Shown piece by piece: positions 1 to 14,266 of a DNA stretch of 64,000 nucleotides. The stretch lies in the NCBI RefSeq assembly GCF_902459465.1, contig NC_047073.1, positions 11,657,036 to 11,721,035 on the forward strand. The letters are read 5' to 3'. This stretch comes from Asterias rubens. Lineage: Eukaryota; Echinodermata; Asteroidea; Forcipulatida; Asteriidae. The notes under the pieces were generated by a model. It saw nothing but the letters and a program-made list of their open reading frames with translations. It did not search any database and was not told the origin of the DNA. The stretch's first letter is position 1. Each line of letters starts with the position of its first letter. Position numbers and translations under genes: made by a program.

Positions 1-32
1 TTTTTCTTTTTCTACAGGACAGAGGAATAGTC

Positions 33-192
33 CTATAGACCTTTTCGCAAATACCGGGGTGCGCGCGTAAAGCTTGGAATTAGGTGCATTGTGGTCTAGC
101 TGGTATCCAAAATTTGATCCATATGTATCCCACAATGCACCTCATTCAACAGTCTGCGCTTGCGCATTGGTATTTGCGATAAGGTCTATATA
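33..192. mobile_element. HP-G hairpin element
   Basis: Long imperfect palindrome. The left end CTATAGACCTTTTCGCAAATACC-like arm (33-55) pairs with the right arm GGTATTTGCGATAAGGTC (169-186). Inside it, GGTGCATTGTGG (83-94) pairs with CCCACAATGCACC (129-141). No coding capacity. It looks like a small non-autonomous DNA transposon; the superfamily cannot be assigned from one copy. Confidence 0.6.
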
Positions 193-449
193 GGGCTAGG
201 GAAAACCGATCTGTCTCCCTCTCCGGGCTTTGCCTATGGCAATTTACTATACCCATCAACCCGATAAAGTAGACACAGACCATTAGGACAAGAATTGTGC
301 CCCCAAACATGCCAGTTATATTTACCCGTAATACAATTTGCCTAATTCCGATCGCACCCAGTGAATCCAGCGTGTACTTGTTTCCCCCCGTGGCTGCTCG
401 GAGTTAAAAGCTCCGTACGAAAAAAGTGAAATAACGTAGTTTTAGTAAA

Positions 450-687
450 AGAGGTATTTTCACTCGAATCATTATTAAAAGACATTCAGGCCCTACAGCC
501 CGTTTTAAAGCATCTGAAAGCAAACTAGTCTGGCAAATAATGGTGTTTCTTTCTTTCATTGTTCTCTTGCAACTTTGACCACTAGTTCAGTCAACATTTT
601 CGCAGATTTGTTGTTGTATGCTTGAGTTGGGAAGTGAGAATACTGGTCTTTGACATTCTACCAAAGGTGTCAAATAAGTGCCTTTAA
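450..687 (+). mobile_element. HP-A element, diverged right half
   Basis: Matches the right half of the HP-A family: CATCTGAAAGCA, TTCTCTTGCAACTTTGACCA, GTGAGAATACTGGTCTTTGA, then a terminal GTGCC followed by TTAA at 684-687. The left half is too decayed to place. Confidence 0.55.
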
Positions 688-1550
688 AAGTGCACCTGCT
701 CGAAAACAAATACATTTCAACTGTCTATATCGAGACTGTACGTAGACGCTTCGGGAAAAACACTACGATGTTATCATGACAGTAAAGGCCTATGTTTCAC
801 CAAGATTTTTTGAATTCATTGCTAAAAAACGAGCTATGCATATTTTTCTTTGCTGTGTTTTTATTTTAGTGGGGCCTATGTCTAGTATGAATCTAAATGT
901 ATTTGACAATGATTCAAGTTAGCGAGAAGGCGAAGACGAACGTCATCACATTGTTGGACAAATCTCATCAACTCTTTGCGGGGGATTCCTGACGCCATTG
1001 TTATAGAAGAAACAAATTTGCTGAGTTTTTTTTTTACTTGTTCATGTTGTGATAATTCTTGCCTTTAACTCTTTGCCCACGCTGATTCTTAAAAGGAAAC
1101 CAAATAATGGATGCACAATTGAAGGTTACACAGTGTGCGAATTATATAATTGATGGAAAACAGACAAGAAAATCATTTTTATTTTAACAATTTTGATAAC
1201 ATTTTGGAAAGGAACTAGTCTGGGTGAGACCTTCCAACAAATCATGCTCGCAGTCGGCATGTTTAACCCCTTGCTGTCGACTGTTCAACAGCAATAACGG
1301 GGTACACTCAGACTACTGTAATATTTTCTTGTTTGTTTATTAACGTAGGTAATTATCTGCACACGTTCGTCCTGGAAAAAGAAAACGCCACACACCGGGG
1401 TCGACCAAGGAACGAACGATCCACACCAGAACCAATACCAACAAAACCAATGTAGTTTGTGTGCACGGCACAGTACAATGGGGGTGCCCATTGAAGCTTG
1501 ACGATACAGGTCTCACTAAACCATGACTAATCTCACCTATAGTATAACCT
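688..1550. other. No gene recognised
   Basis: AT-rich sequence with stop codons in all frames. The short open frames at 1285-1491 have no recognisable family features. I see nothing else supportable here. Confidence 0.5.
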
Positions 1551-1755
1551 TGCCTTATATGGTGTTATGGGACCTCACCGATCGATCGGTGTAGGGAGCT
1601 TCGAATCCCTGGATAACAAAATCTCATCTCATCAAAATAAATATAACAAGATGCATCGCAAGAATGCCTTATATGGTGTTAGGGACGTCACCGATCGAGT
1701 GGTGTACAGAGACTCGAATCCCTGGAAAAAAATATCATCGATAAAAATAACAAGA
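1551..1755. repeat. 114-bp tandem duplication with tRNA-like B box
   Basis: Two adjacent copies start at 1551 and 1665 with TGCCTTATATGGTGTTA. Each has TCACCGATCGA and a T-arm-like TCGAATCCCTGG, and ends ATAACAAGATG. The TTCGAATCC part resembles a tRNA B box, so this may be a duplicated SINE fragment. No full cloverleaf can be drawn. Confidence 0.6.
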
Positions 1756-1876
1756 TGTTGAACAACCCTTTCTCTTAGTGTGTGTATACGAGTCATGATG
1801 TACATTTGTACTGACATCAGTGACTAGAGTTATAGTAAGGCCAAATGAAACAAAAACATGTTCCGCGTCCTCTCTT

Positions 1877-2228
1877 TTTGAAAAAAAAGAAAGGAGGGGT
1901 CTTTTTTTTTAAATTGTTTATTGCTGCCCGACACATTCTTGTATACAAACGGCTGTTTTTCCTGCCGTCGATTTCACAAAACTCTTCCTAACTTAAGACT
2001 AATCTTAGGACTTAGGACGAGTCCCAACCCAGCACTGTAGAATGCAGACCTGTAAGGACGAGTTACTCGTCCTAAGTCAAGATAAGACGAGTCCTAACTC
2101 TTTGTGAAATCGTGGCCTGAGATGGTTAAAATAATACTTTAACGATCTCAGGAAAACAGGCGTTTGTATACAAGAATGTGTCGGTCAGCAATGAACAATT
2201 AAAAAAATACCCCTTCTTTCTTTTTTTA
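1877..2228. repeat. Large palindrome around an HP-E element
   Basis: The left arm (1877-1963, containing ACACATTCTTGTATACAAAC) is repeated inverted in the right arm (2151-2228, containing GTTTGTATACAAGAATGTGT). The central part holds a complete HP-E hairpin (1968-2112), plus a non-palindromic spacer at 2113-2150. The arms are about 80 bases and nearly identical. Confidence 0.8.
1968..2112. mobile_element. HP-E hairpin element, copy 1
   Basis: Starts TCGATTTCACAAA and ends TTTGTGAAATCG. Between the ends are repeated ACTAATCTTAGGACTTAGGA / TCCTAAGTCAAGATAAGAC blocks in opposite orientation, so almost the whole 145 bases fold back. Other copies are at 10784-10920, 26527-26689 and 53450-53578. 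Non-coding MITE-like element. Confidence 0.8.
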
Positions 2229-2260
2229 TGTGATGATTTATTTCCGTAAATATTTTTTTG

Positions 2261-2641
2261 TTAAAGGCAATGGACACTATTGGTAATTACTCAAAATAGT
2301 TTTTAGCATCAAACTTACTTGGTAACGAGTAATGGGGAGAGGTTGATAGTATAAAACATTGTGAGAAACAGCTCCCTCTGAAGTGACATAGTTTTCGAGA
2401 AAGAAGTAATTTTTCATGAATTTGATTTCGAGACCTCAGATTTAGAATTTGAGGTCTCGAAATCAAGCATCTAAAAAGCACACAACTTCGTGTGACAAGG
2501 TTTTCCCCCATTAATATCTCGGAACTTCGACGACCAATTGAGCTCAAATTTTCACAGGTTTGTTATTTTATGCATATGTTGAGATACAGCAAGTGAGAAG
2601 ACTGGTCTTTGACAATAACAAATATTGTCCACTGCCTTTAA
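2261..2641 (+). mobile_element. HP-A element, near-complete
   Basis: TTAA at 2261-2264 and 2638-2641 bounds 380 bases. The left end is AGGCAATGGACACTATTGG and the right end its inverted form. The centre carries the hairpin TTTCGAGACCTCAGA / TTTGAGGTCTCGAAA. Plus is defined for this family as the orientation with TAATTACTCAAAAT at the left. Confidence 0.85.
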
Positions 2642-2877
2642 AGAAAAATAAAACGGCCTCTAAAAAGGAAGCGGGCTGCGACGCTAAACATAATTTTATT
2701 TTTATTTGGCCTAACAGAGCCTTCCTCTGGTGATGTTGTGTGTTATGAAAAAAAAACCATCATTGATCACTTGATCAAACATCGGGTGATAAACGAAATG
2801 ATGTAACTGTGCAAATAAAAAGTCCTATTATAATGACTCACAGGTAGCCGAGAAAATTATTGAGGGATCAATCCTTG

Positions 2878-2887
2878 CCATATTAAG
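2878..2887 (+). promoter_or_regulatory. CArG-like box, distal
   Basis: CCATATTAAG matches the SRF site CC(A/T)6GG at nine of ten bases. It lies 56 bases upstream of a perfect CArG box, in a block starting GTAGCCGAG that is partly duplicated. Its place about 100 bases above a TATA box in front of an actin gene fits a real SRF element. Confidence 0.6.
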
Positions 2888-2933
2888 CCATGAATATTCA
2901 AACACATGTAGCCGAGGGATTACCCAGTCTTTG

Positions 2934-2943
2934 CCATATTAGG
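2934..2943 (+). promoter_or_regulatory. CArG box, proximal (perfect)
   Basis: CCATATTAGG is a perfect CC(A/T)6GG serum response element core, the same ten bases as the well-known c-fos site. It is 37 bases above the TATA box at 2980. Actin promoters in animals are classic SRF targets, so this probably drives the actin gene downstream. Confidence 0.75.
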
Positions 2944-2979
2944 CAATGAAAGTTTCTTGCTGAAATTAAAAAAAAAAAG

Positions 2980-2987
2980 TATAAAAA
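2980..2987 (+). promoter_or_regulatory. TATA box of the actin gene
   Basis: TATAAAAA follows a run of A. With usual spacing, transcription would start near 3008-3015, just ahead of a segment ending in a good splice donor (TTTTAG|GTGAGT at 3183/3184). Confidence 0.6.
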
Positions 2988-3009
2988 TGGGCTAGCTCGG
3001 CTAGAAGAA

Positions 3010-3183
3010 GACAATAAACCACTTTGCGAGCATTCGAAGTAAACAGTTTATTTTCGCATAAGAGATCAGAAGATACTGTAAACCTCGTCAATTTTCAAGA
3101 TTTTTTGAAGACTATTTTCGAAGTGCCGTGTTCCACTCTCACCCCAGCTTGACCAGTGCCGTGAATAGTGGGAACCATTTTAG
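3010..3183 (+). other. Probable 5' UTR exon of the actin gene
   Basis: The start is inferred from the TATA box. The end is the donor TTTTAG|GTGAGT. The matching acceptor is TTCTATTTACAG|A at 4019/4020, 50 bases above the actin ATG. A non-coding first exon split from the ATG exon is the usual layout of animal actin genes. The exact cap site is not visible. Confidence 0.5.
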
Positions 3184-3279
3184 GTGAGTTTTTTTCTCTT
3201 TTTTCTAAGTGTTCATTTTTGTTATCAAGTTTAAAACACTTTTCTACATCTATAAAGCTCTGAACGATCTGTCGCCGGT

Positions 3280-3725
3280 GTCGCATGCAATTATGTCCTC
3301 TATGCAATACTATCCGGAGGACATTATTGCATATGCAATAATGTCCGCCGGACGGTATTGCATATGCAATCGTGTCCGCCCTGATGCTGTTGCATAATGC
3401 AATTGTGTCCACCCGGACACATTTGCATATGCAGTTGTGTCCGTCCCCGTGCAAAACCGTCCTTGCAGTAAATTAAACGCCCTTGGTCGACGGAACACGT
3501 TCGCCATTTTTTTACAAGCTGACTAAGTGCATGTCAATTATAATACGTGAATATTCATGCTGCATATACGTAGGTTCAGTGCATGCACGCTCGCTTACGC
3601 GCTCACATAGTACAGTCATGTTGTCCGCCGGACGGTTTTTGCATAGCCCCGGACACGATTGCACATGCAAAAGTGTCCGGTGCGGACAGTATTGCATTGC
3701 GAACACAATTGCATCTGACACCGGT
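3280..3725. repeat. Palindromic minisatellite in the actin UTR intron
   Basis: About ten units of roughly 30-40 bases in two groups (3280-3475 and 3617-3725). They alternate the palindrome TTGCATATGCAA (or decayed forms) with GTCCGCCGGAC or its halves, for example at 3330-3341, 3342-3354 and 3357-3368. The open frames here are by-products of the repeat. Confidence 0.8.
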
Positions 3726-4069
3726 CTATCTGAAAGATTGCTCTGGCACCCATATACCATGAAGTGAAGTGAAGGCCTACGATCGAACAGGGACACTTCT
3801 GAAAAAAATTCTACGACTATAAAGAGATGACCGAAACCAGAGCAAAATATAAAATAAAAAAAAAAGATTAAAATTAACTCACTGCAATAATTCTATTCAG
3901 GCCTACTGGATATTTTCTACCTAAGATTTCCCCCCAACAAAGATCAAGAAAAGACCGCTACCAGAACACAATATGGTTATTTCAGTGCAATAATCTCAGT
4001 GCAATAATTCTATTTACAGAGTATTGTCTACACACCTTAAGAAAGAAAACCCACCACCAAGCAAGCATC

Positions 4070-8011
<3,942 letters not shown>

Positions 8012-8055
8012 ATTGCTGTGTATGGATCAGTGTGACAGTCGAGACCAGGTAGTCC

Positions 8056-8074
8056 GGGGGGGGGGGGGGGGGGG
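8056..8074 (+). repeat. Poly-G run in the actin 3' UTR
   Basis: Nineteen consecutive G about 45 bases after the actin stop codon. Similar runs are at 40790-40804, 44634-44651 and 48218-48234. Confidence 0.7.
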
Positions 8075-8616
8075 CTGGTGGGGAGACCGAGACCGGTCTC
8101 GTGACCTAAGACTTGTACGGATGGTTGCTAAATCGTTGATGACGGACAGTAATGTAATAAGTTTCGACTACAAATCGTATGTACATGTATACGCACTGAA
8201 ATTTTTCAACAGATTTTGAAAAATACCTTTGGGTTGAAGTCTTCATTTCCATCTCAAGTATATATTAATTAACTTAGTGGTAAGAATTCATCATTTAGTT
8301 GTCAACGGCCAAAGCAAATTTTGCTTAAGAGAAACTCTATGCATAAAGACATATAGTTGTGTTCTTTAGACATTTACAAACAGACTTGAGCAATTCACAA
8401 GAATAAGAAGAAAACATGGTCGGTGACGTTACTTTTATTTTAAAATTTAACTTTGTAGACTTTTTTTTTTAACATTAAGCTTTTGGCAATTTTGTTGTTG
8501 TTGTAATATTGTTACTTATTACTCTTTTTGTTGTTGTCTTTTCTCGATTGTGCTGATTTTTATGCTGTTGTAGATTTTTGTATGCGCTTTTGAACATTTT
8601 ACGGTGAAATGCGCAC

Positions 8617-8622
8617 AATAAA
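8617..8622 (+). terminator. Poly(A) signal of the actin gene
   Basis: AATAAA about 600 bases after the stop codon, followed by a T-rich stretch. A second AATAAA at 9003-9008 is an alternative. Confidence 0.55.
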
Positions 8623-8639
8623 ATAATGTGATTTTATTA

Positions 8640-9129
8640 CTATTATCATTAATAACTTATGCTGTTTTCATACCTTGTTACTTTTACAGCATTCTCCAGA
8701 AGACGATCAGAGCATACTGATCGAAACGCCGAGTTAATCCAACGGTTCTTTTTAGAACCACCCCAACTCATTTAGAGATAGTTATTACATGGTGTTACCG
8801 CAAACTCTTCTATATCTTATTTCCACCATGCAAAGTTTCAAAACCTACTTGTTACTTTTGCAAACCAAAAGTAAACGTTATTATGTTGTTTGCTTCTACC
8901 TGAACTAGCCTATTTGTTTGGATTTCTACAAAGTCTGAAATTCATCATCCTGTTATTGGCGCCAATTGTGCTGAGGAATTTGCAATACAAATTGTTTTAA
9001 ACAATAAAGGATTTTTGTAAAGAACTTCAAATGTGTCAGACCCATTTAATCATTACCCCCAAACGGAGACATTTTGGTTTCTTCTGGTAACTCATTTTTG
9101 CTACACATTAACTTTTAAGTTTAGTAGTT
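8640..9129. other. No gene recognised
   Basis: Sequence downstream of the actin 3' end. An AATAAA lies at 9003-9008. No gene, repeat or RNA is recognisable. Confidence 0.4.
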
Positions 9130-9775
9130 TTAAGGCAGTGGACACTATTGGTAAAGACTACCTTCACAGTTGGTGTATCTCAACATATGCATAAAATAAC
9201 AAACCAGTGAAAATTTGAGCTCAATTGGTAGTCGAAGTTGCGAGATAATAATGAAAGAAAAACAACCCTTGTCACACGAAGTTGTGTGCGTTTAGATGGT
9301 TGATTTCGAGACCTAGTCAAGTTCTAAATCTGAGGTCTCGAAATCAAATTCGTGAAAAATTACTTCTTTTTTGAAAACTATGGCACTTCAGAGGGAGCCG
9401 TTTCTCACAATGTTTTATACCATCAACCTCTCCCCATTACTGGTCACCAAGAAAGGTTGTGTATCACAACTTATATATAAAATAACAAACCTGTGAAAAT
9501 TTAGGCTCAATCAGTCATCGGAGTCGGGAGAAAATAACGGGAAAACCCACGCTTGTTTCCGCACGTTTCGCTCTGTCATGACATTATGTTTAAAATAAAA
9601 TCCGTAATTCTCGATATCGAGAATTGATATTGTTTGAATGTTTTCTCAAAAAGTAAAGCATTTCATGGAATAATATTCCATGAGGTGTCTTTCACCATTA
9701 CCTTCTGTAAACCCTGTGAGTTATATTTAAATCTGTGATTTTTGTTTTCTGTTCCGAAAGTGTTCAATGGCTTGA
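9130..9775 (-). mobile_element. HP-A / HP-B chimera
   Basis: 9130-9460 is an HP-A copy in minus orientation, with its left end but no right end. It continues without a gap into an HP-B copy (about 9466-9775) that has lost its own left end. Compare the intact HP-B at 17917-18290 (AAATTTTCACAGGTTTG shared, CATTTCATGGAATAATATTCC homologous). The right end is CCGAAAGTGTTCAATGGCTT. Confidence 0.75.
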
Positions 9776-10261
9776 AAATAAATGGCAACAATAACTTTTT
9801 GCAGCTTTTACAATAGAAAGCATTTTGACATCATTTAAATTTGAAGTAAAGCGGTTATGTAATGAGAAGCATTACCACCAGTAAGGTTTCTCAGATTGTG
9901 TATTCCTATTAAGGATAGTCTTGAAGTCAAGACGGTAATTGTTAAGCGCGGTGTAGTTACGGGGACGGTACACACACCCCGTTGCAAGAACGATAATCAC
10001 ACTGTGTGACTTGTTGCATGAACGGCATAATGTGTGTTTGAGGGGCAGCGATAAACGACCTGTCATCAAGTGTATATTATTAGAGATTGTTTTCCTGTGT
10101 GGACATTTGCTCCGGATTTTTTGCGATATCTAAAAAAAAACGAGACTACCTCTTGAAATGAAATTTCCATAATCCCCTTGTTAATTTGTATTGTATTAAA
10201 GTTATCTGCGTTTGTGTTCTAGGATTAAAACAATCGAACGGTTCTGAAAAAAAATAAAACC

Positions 10262-10600
10262 TTAAGGGTTTGGGTACTTTTGGGTATACGACACAAAAAC
10301 CAGACGTCCGCAGATTTACATTAGAAACTTACACGCTTTGAAGATAATGATAGAAAGCTTCCCTTAAAATATTACTTACTGAGGTGACGGATAGTTTTTG
10401 AGAAATGAGTTAAACATTTTCCCCAAAAAATAATTTCGTCTCGGTGCGACAACACTACTTGAAGACATTGTTCTATGATTTGCACTTTTCCCCTCTAAAA
10501 CTTTGCCAGAAACTTCCTCCCGTAAACTATATCACCTACATCTTCATTCACAGTGATGATTGGGGTTCCTATATATCACGGCAAAACAAAACTTGATCTA
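10262..10600. mobile_element. HP-C left half joined to another dispersed repeat
   Basis: 10262-10458 matches the left half of the hairpin element at 17541-17920 (TTGAAGATAATGATAGAAAG). 10459-10600 matches 20290-20460 instead (ACATCTTCATTCACAGTGA). A composite or deletion product. Confidence 0.55.
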
Positions 10601-10766
10601 CAAAATTATATAGCGGCTCACACATGCTCGGCTTGTTGCTCATATAGTGAATGTGTGGGCTGACCCGCTAGATTTGGGCCCTTCGGTTGGAAGATAAAAC
10701 CAGAGACTTGATCGACTCTAAAAAGAAAATTGCCAGTGGATAAAATGCAAGTTTTTCTATTCAGAT

Positions 10767-11270
10767 TTAAAGGCACTGCTGTGGATTTCACAAAGAGTTA
10801 AGACTAGTCTTATCTCTAGTTAGGACGCGTTACGCGTAACTTTAGGACCAGCCGTACGTTTTTCACATCTCCTAAGACTAGTCCTAAGTTAGGACTAGTC
10901 CTAACTCTTTGTGAAATCGACCCCAGGTCACCCTTGGTAATTGTCAAAGACCAGTATTCTCACTTGGTGTATCCCAACATGTGCATAACATAGCAAACCT
11001 GTGAAAATTTGAACCCAATTGGCCGTCGAAGTTACAAGAGAGTAATGAAAGAAAGAAAACAAAACCTTTTGTGTGCTATAGATGCTTAAAGGCTTCTGGT
11101 CTAAAGTGTTAATTTGTTGAGTGAAAAATTCCCTCTTTAAAAAAAAAAACCCCCTACTATACTTCAGAGGAGCCGTTCACAAATCAACAGCTCTCCATTG
11201 CTATTGCTAAATAAGTTTCAATTCTAAAACAATTACTTTGAGTATTTTCCAATAGAGTCCAGTACCTTAA
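10767..11270 (-). mobile_element. HP-A element carrying an HP-E insertion
   Basis: TTAA at 10767-10770 and 11267-11270. An HP-E hairpin (10784-10920) sits a few bases inside the left end, right after GGCACTG. The rest reads CTTGGTAATTGTCAAAGACC through to CCAATAGAGTCCAGTACC. Confidence 0.75.
10784..10920. mobile_element. HP-E hairpin element, copy 2
   Basis: GATTTCACAAAGAGTTAAGA at the left and the inverted TCCTAACTCTTTGTGAAATC at the right. Internal ACGCGTTACGCGT palindrome. Inserted in an HP-A copy. Confidence 0.85.
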
Positions 11271-11937
11271 AAATAAGACCCTTCCATCAAATTTGAGATT
11301 ATAAAAACAACCCCCATCTTCGCAATGACTTCCAGCAAGGATATCTTGCGCCTAACCTATAATCTTACATCTATACCTTTGATGATGTTTGCTTCAAAAC
11401 CGAAAGATGGATCCATCAATGACAGTCGCTCCCAGGGGAGGGTGAAAGCTGATCACGTATAAGTAACAAATTGACCGCGGGGAACGAGGTTGTGTATTAC
11501 GGAGTGCACCCCCCCCCCCGTTCGGATAAAAGTTCAAATTCGGTTGAATTATTCCTGGTTAAAACATCAGTGTTATATATGTTTCCCCCTACCAGGATCT
11601 AGAAACATCTAAGGCATAGGGAAAAGGAAAACAAATCATGTTTTTTATGCATCTTTTAGCGAGCCGTTAACTAAGAATTTATCATCCTACAAATAACTTA
11701 GAATTTATGCTACAAATAACTATTTTGAGTAATGACAGACTACATCACCAGCGGAGATGGTAGATTGAACGACAGTAACGAACCCATGAAAATTGCATCT
11801 TCGTCCGAAGGCCCGTAAGCTTCCTTCAACTCTACGGATTTACAGACCTTTTGTTTTTAAAACATCAGCACAAGCGGAAAGCGTGAGGCTGCATCAATTC
11901 ATTTTTTCGATAAGTGACTTAAGTTTTCCAAGAAATA

Positions 11938-12331
11938 TTAAAGGAACACGTTGCCTTGGATCGGTCGAGTTTGTCTTTGAAAAGCGTTCTGTAACCGTAT
12001 GTTATAAAATGCATATGGGTAGAAAGATGTTGTAAAAGTAGAATACAATGTCGATACACAAGAATATGCCCCGAAATTGCGTGGTCTTCTTTTTACCACG
12101 TCGACTAACACGGTCGGCCATTTCTGGGAGTCAAAAATTTGACTCCCATAAATGGCCGACCGAGTTAGTTCGCGACGTAAAAGGAAAACCGTGCAATTTT
12201 GAGTGATACTTTTGTGGATTATTATATTCTAATTTTCAAACATCTTTCTAACAATATGCATTTAATAACAAAATGTTACAAACGCTTTTTATAGACCAAC
12301 TCGTCCGATCCAAGGCAACGTGTTCCTTTAA
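11938..12331. mobile_element. HP-D hairpin element, complete
   Basis: TTAA at both ends. Termini AGGAACACGTTGCCTTGGAT and the inverted ATCCAAGGCAACGTGTTCCT. The centre is a near-perfect stem: GTCGGCCATTTCTGGGAGTC / GACTCCCATAAATGGCCGAC. 394 bases, fold-back over nearly all its length, no protein. Confidence 0.88.
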
Positions 12332-13257
12332 GCAACAAAGCACACACAAAAATATATCGAAGCAAGTATTTTTCATGTATTTTATCACTGCCAATAATAC
12401 TGCAAAATGTATTCCATACGGACGCTTCGTAATCATCTTCTAAAATGTTTAAAGGCGCTATACACCTTTGGTAATATTATTGTCACAATTATTTTGATTA
12501 ATTACAAATAATGTACAATGCTTGAATTGCTGCACTAATATATTTTTTGGTAGCAATATTTATTATTGTGACCACAACATGGGGGCGGGGGGTTATGTGC
12601 TTTAACTTTTGAGGAGATTTGAAAGTTTTAGGCTTTAAAATTTGTCTTTTTTTGCTGGGGAATTAGAGGTGTGTCGTGAAAACTGGCAGCACGTCAGTTT
12701 GGGGAAAACACTTATTCGTTTTTTTTTCTGGGGTAATAAGCAACAATTCCAAACGGCTGACCTTCAACAAGTTGAAAAGAAATCTGAAGTTTAGTTGTCC
12801 GAAAGTATAATTTGATTGGTTATTAAGAGGCTGAGAGACTTGAAAGTTTAATATTTAGCAATTAGCATTGACTGCTACATGTAGAGCCCCCCTAGTGGAT
12901 AGTCCTTTTTAAACCTTTTGGTTACAGGAAAATGTTTTATCCTCAGCATTGCTTATTCCACATTTTGTCCATTGCCTTGTAGTATATCTAGTCTTTGAGA
13001 AATTGATATCGTATTTATACCTGTTTGAATTTTTGTGAGAGGTGGTCAGAGTAAAATAATTAATAATGATAACAATAATAAAAGGCTTGACCCACCCTCC
13101 CCTCCTCAAAACACGTCCAAGATGAAAATATGCATCAGTAAGTATGGTGAAATGCGACATGATTTTACTTTCAACAAACTATCAACTATAAAATATTTAA
13201 CTAAAGTTTGTGACAGAACATCAACAAGAACCAAGGCAACAGTGGAAAAAGTTTAAC
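12332..13257. other. No gene; small dispersed repeat
   Basis: 12785-12880 (GTTTAGTTGTCCGAAAG, GGCTGAGAGACTT, TTTAGCAATTAGCATT) has a counterpart at 32255-32365. 12447-12520 resembles a short decayed TTAA element. Nothing else is recognisable. Confidence 0.5.
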
Positions 13258-13855
13258 CAATAAATAATATTTGCATTTTTAATAACATATCTATACTTAC
13301 AACGATAAATTCATTTGAATACAGCATTTCCTTTGCCCTATACTAACATGACCTATAAAGGATGTTATACAGGATTGGTAGAGCTGACGAAATAGTCTGA
13401 AATGTATTTTCAATAAATAATATTTGCATTTTTAATTACAGATCTCCAGTTGCAACAATAAAATGTACGCTCCTGGTCACTCACACACTTTTCTTTGAAA
13501 GCAGTGTTTCCTTTTTTTATATAAAGGAATTATACAGGATTGGTAGAGCTGACAAAATAGTTCAAGAACAGTAGGAAATGCATTATCAATAAATAGTATT
13601 TGCATTTTTGATAAAACATGTTTTATTTTATTATTAATATTATTAATGTTTTATTGTCACATTTAAAATATTTCACACAGTGAAATGCATTTTGCATAAC
13701 TCCATTTACCACAATAAATTTTGAGTTCCTGGTCACTCAAATACTTTCCTTTCAATAAAGCGTTTCCTTTTTACTGCAATGTACTAACAAGACAGAATAA
13801 AAGTATTATACAGTATTGGTAGAAGCTGGCAAAATAGTCCACGACAGTGTTCAAG
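13258..13855. repeat. Threefold tandem duplication
   Basis: Units start at 13258, 13411 and 13587 with CAATAAATANTATTTGCATT. Each contains CATTTCCTTT or GTTTCCTTT and ATTATACAGNATTGGTAGA followed by a GCTGNCAAAATAGT-like end. Units two and three share CCTGGTCACTCA. The third has an AT-rich insertion. It could lie in the 3' UTR of the IPP gene, but that is not shown. Confidence 0.75.
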
Positions 13856-13881
13856 TTTTGTGTGATCAAAAATTGCATGCA

Positions 13882-14266
13882 TTAAAGGCAGTGGACACTA
13901 TTGGCGATTACTCAAAATAATTATCATCATAAAACCTTTCTTGATTACGAGTAATGGGGAGAGGTTGATAGTATAAAACATTGTGAGAAATGACTCCCTC
14001 TGAAGTAACATAGTTTTCGAGAAAGGTAATTTTCCACGAATTTGATTTCGAGACCTCAAGTTTAGAACTTGAGGTCTCGAAATCAAGCATCTGAAAGAAC
14101 ACAACTTCGTGTGACAAGGGTGTTTTTTTCTTTCATAGTTATTTCGCAACTCCGACAACCAATCAAGCTCAAATTTTCACAGGTTTGTTATTTTAAGCAT
14201 ATGTTGAGATACACCAAGTGAGAAGACTGGTCTTTGACAATTACCAATAGTGTCCACTGCTTTTAA
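13882..14266 (+). mobile_element. HP-A element, complete
   Basis: TTAA at 13882-13885 and 14263-14266. Ends AGGCAGTGGACACTATTGG and CCAATAGTGTCCACTGC. Little-diverged copy. Confidence 0.9.

Noticed and set aside
2287..2547. Repeated open frames with RDNNERKKHPCHTKLCAFR-like protein, seen at 2287, 5245, 13898, 52039, 56504, 60320 and 63614
   Set aside because: All lie inside HP-A elements and read through the central hairpin. They are open because copies are young, with no start context, domain or sign of selection.
3095..3454. 119-codon frame with Cys/Tyr/Ala-rich repeats
   Set aside because: By-product of the palindromic minisatellite; several frames are open on both strands.
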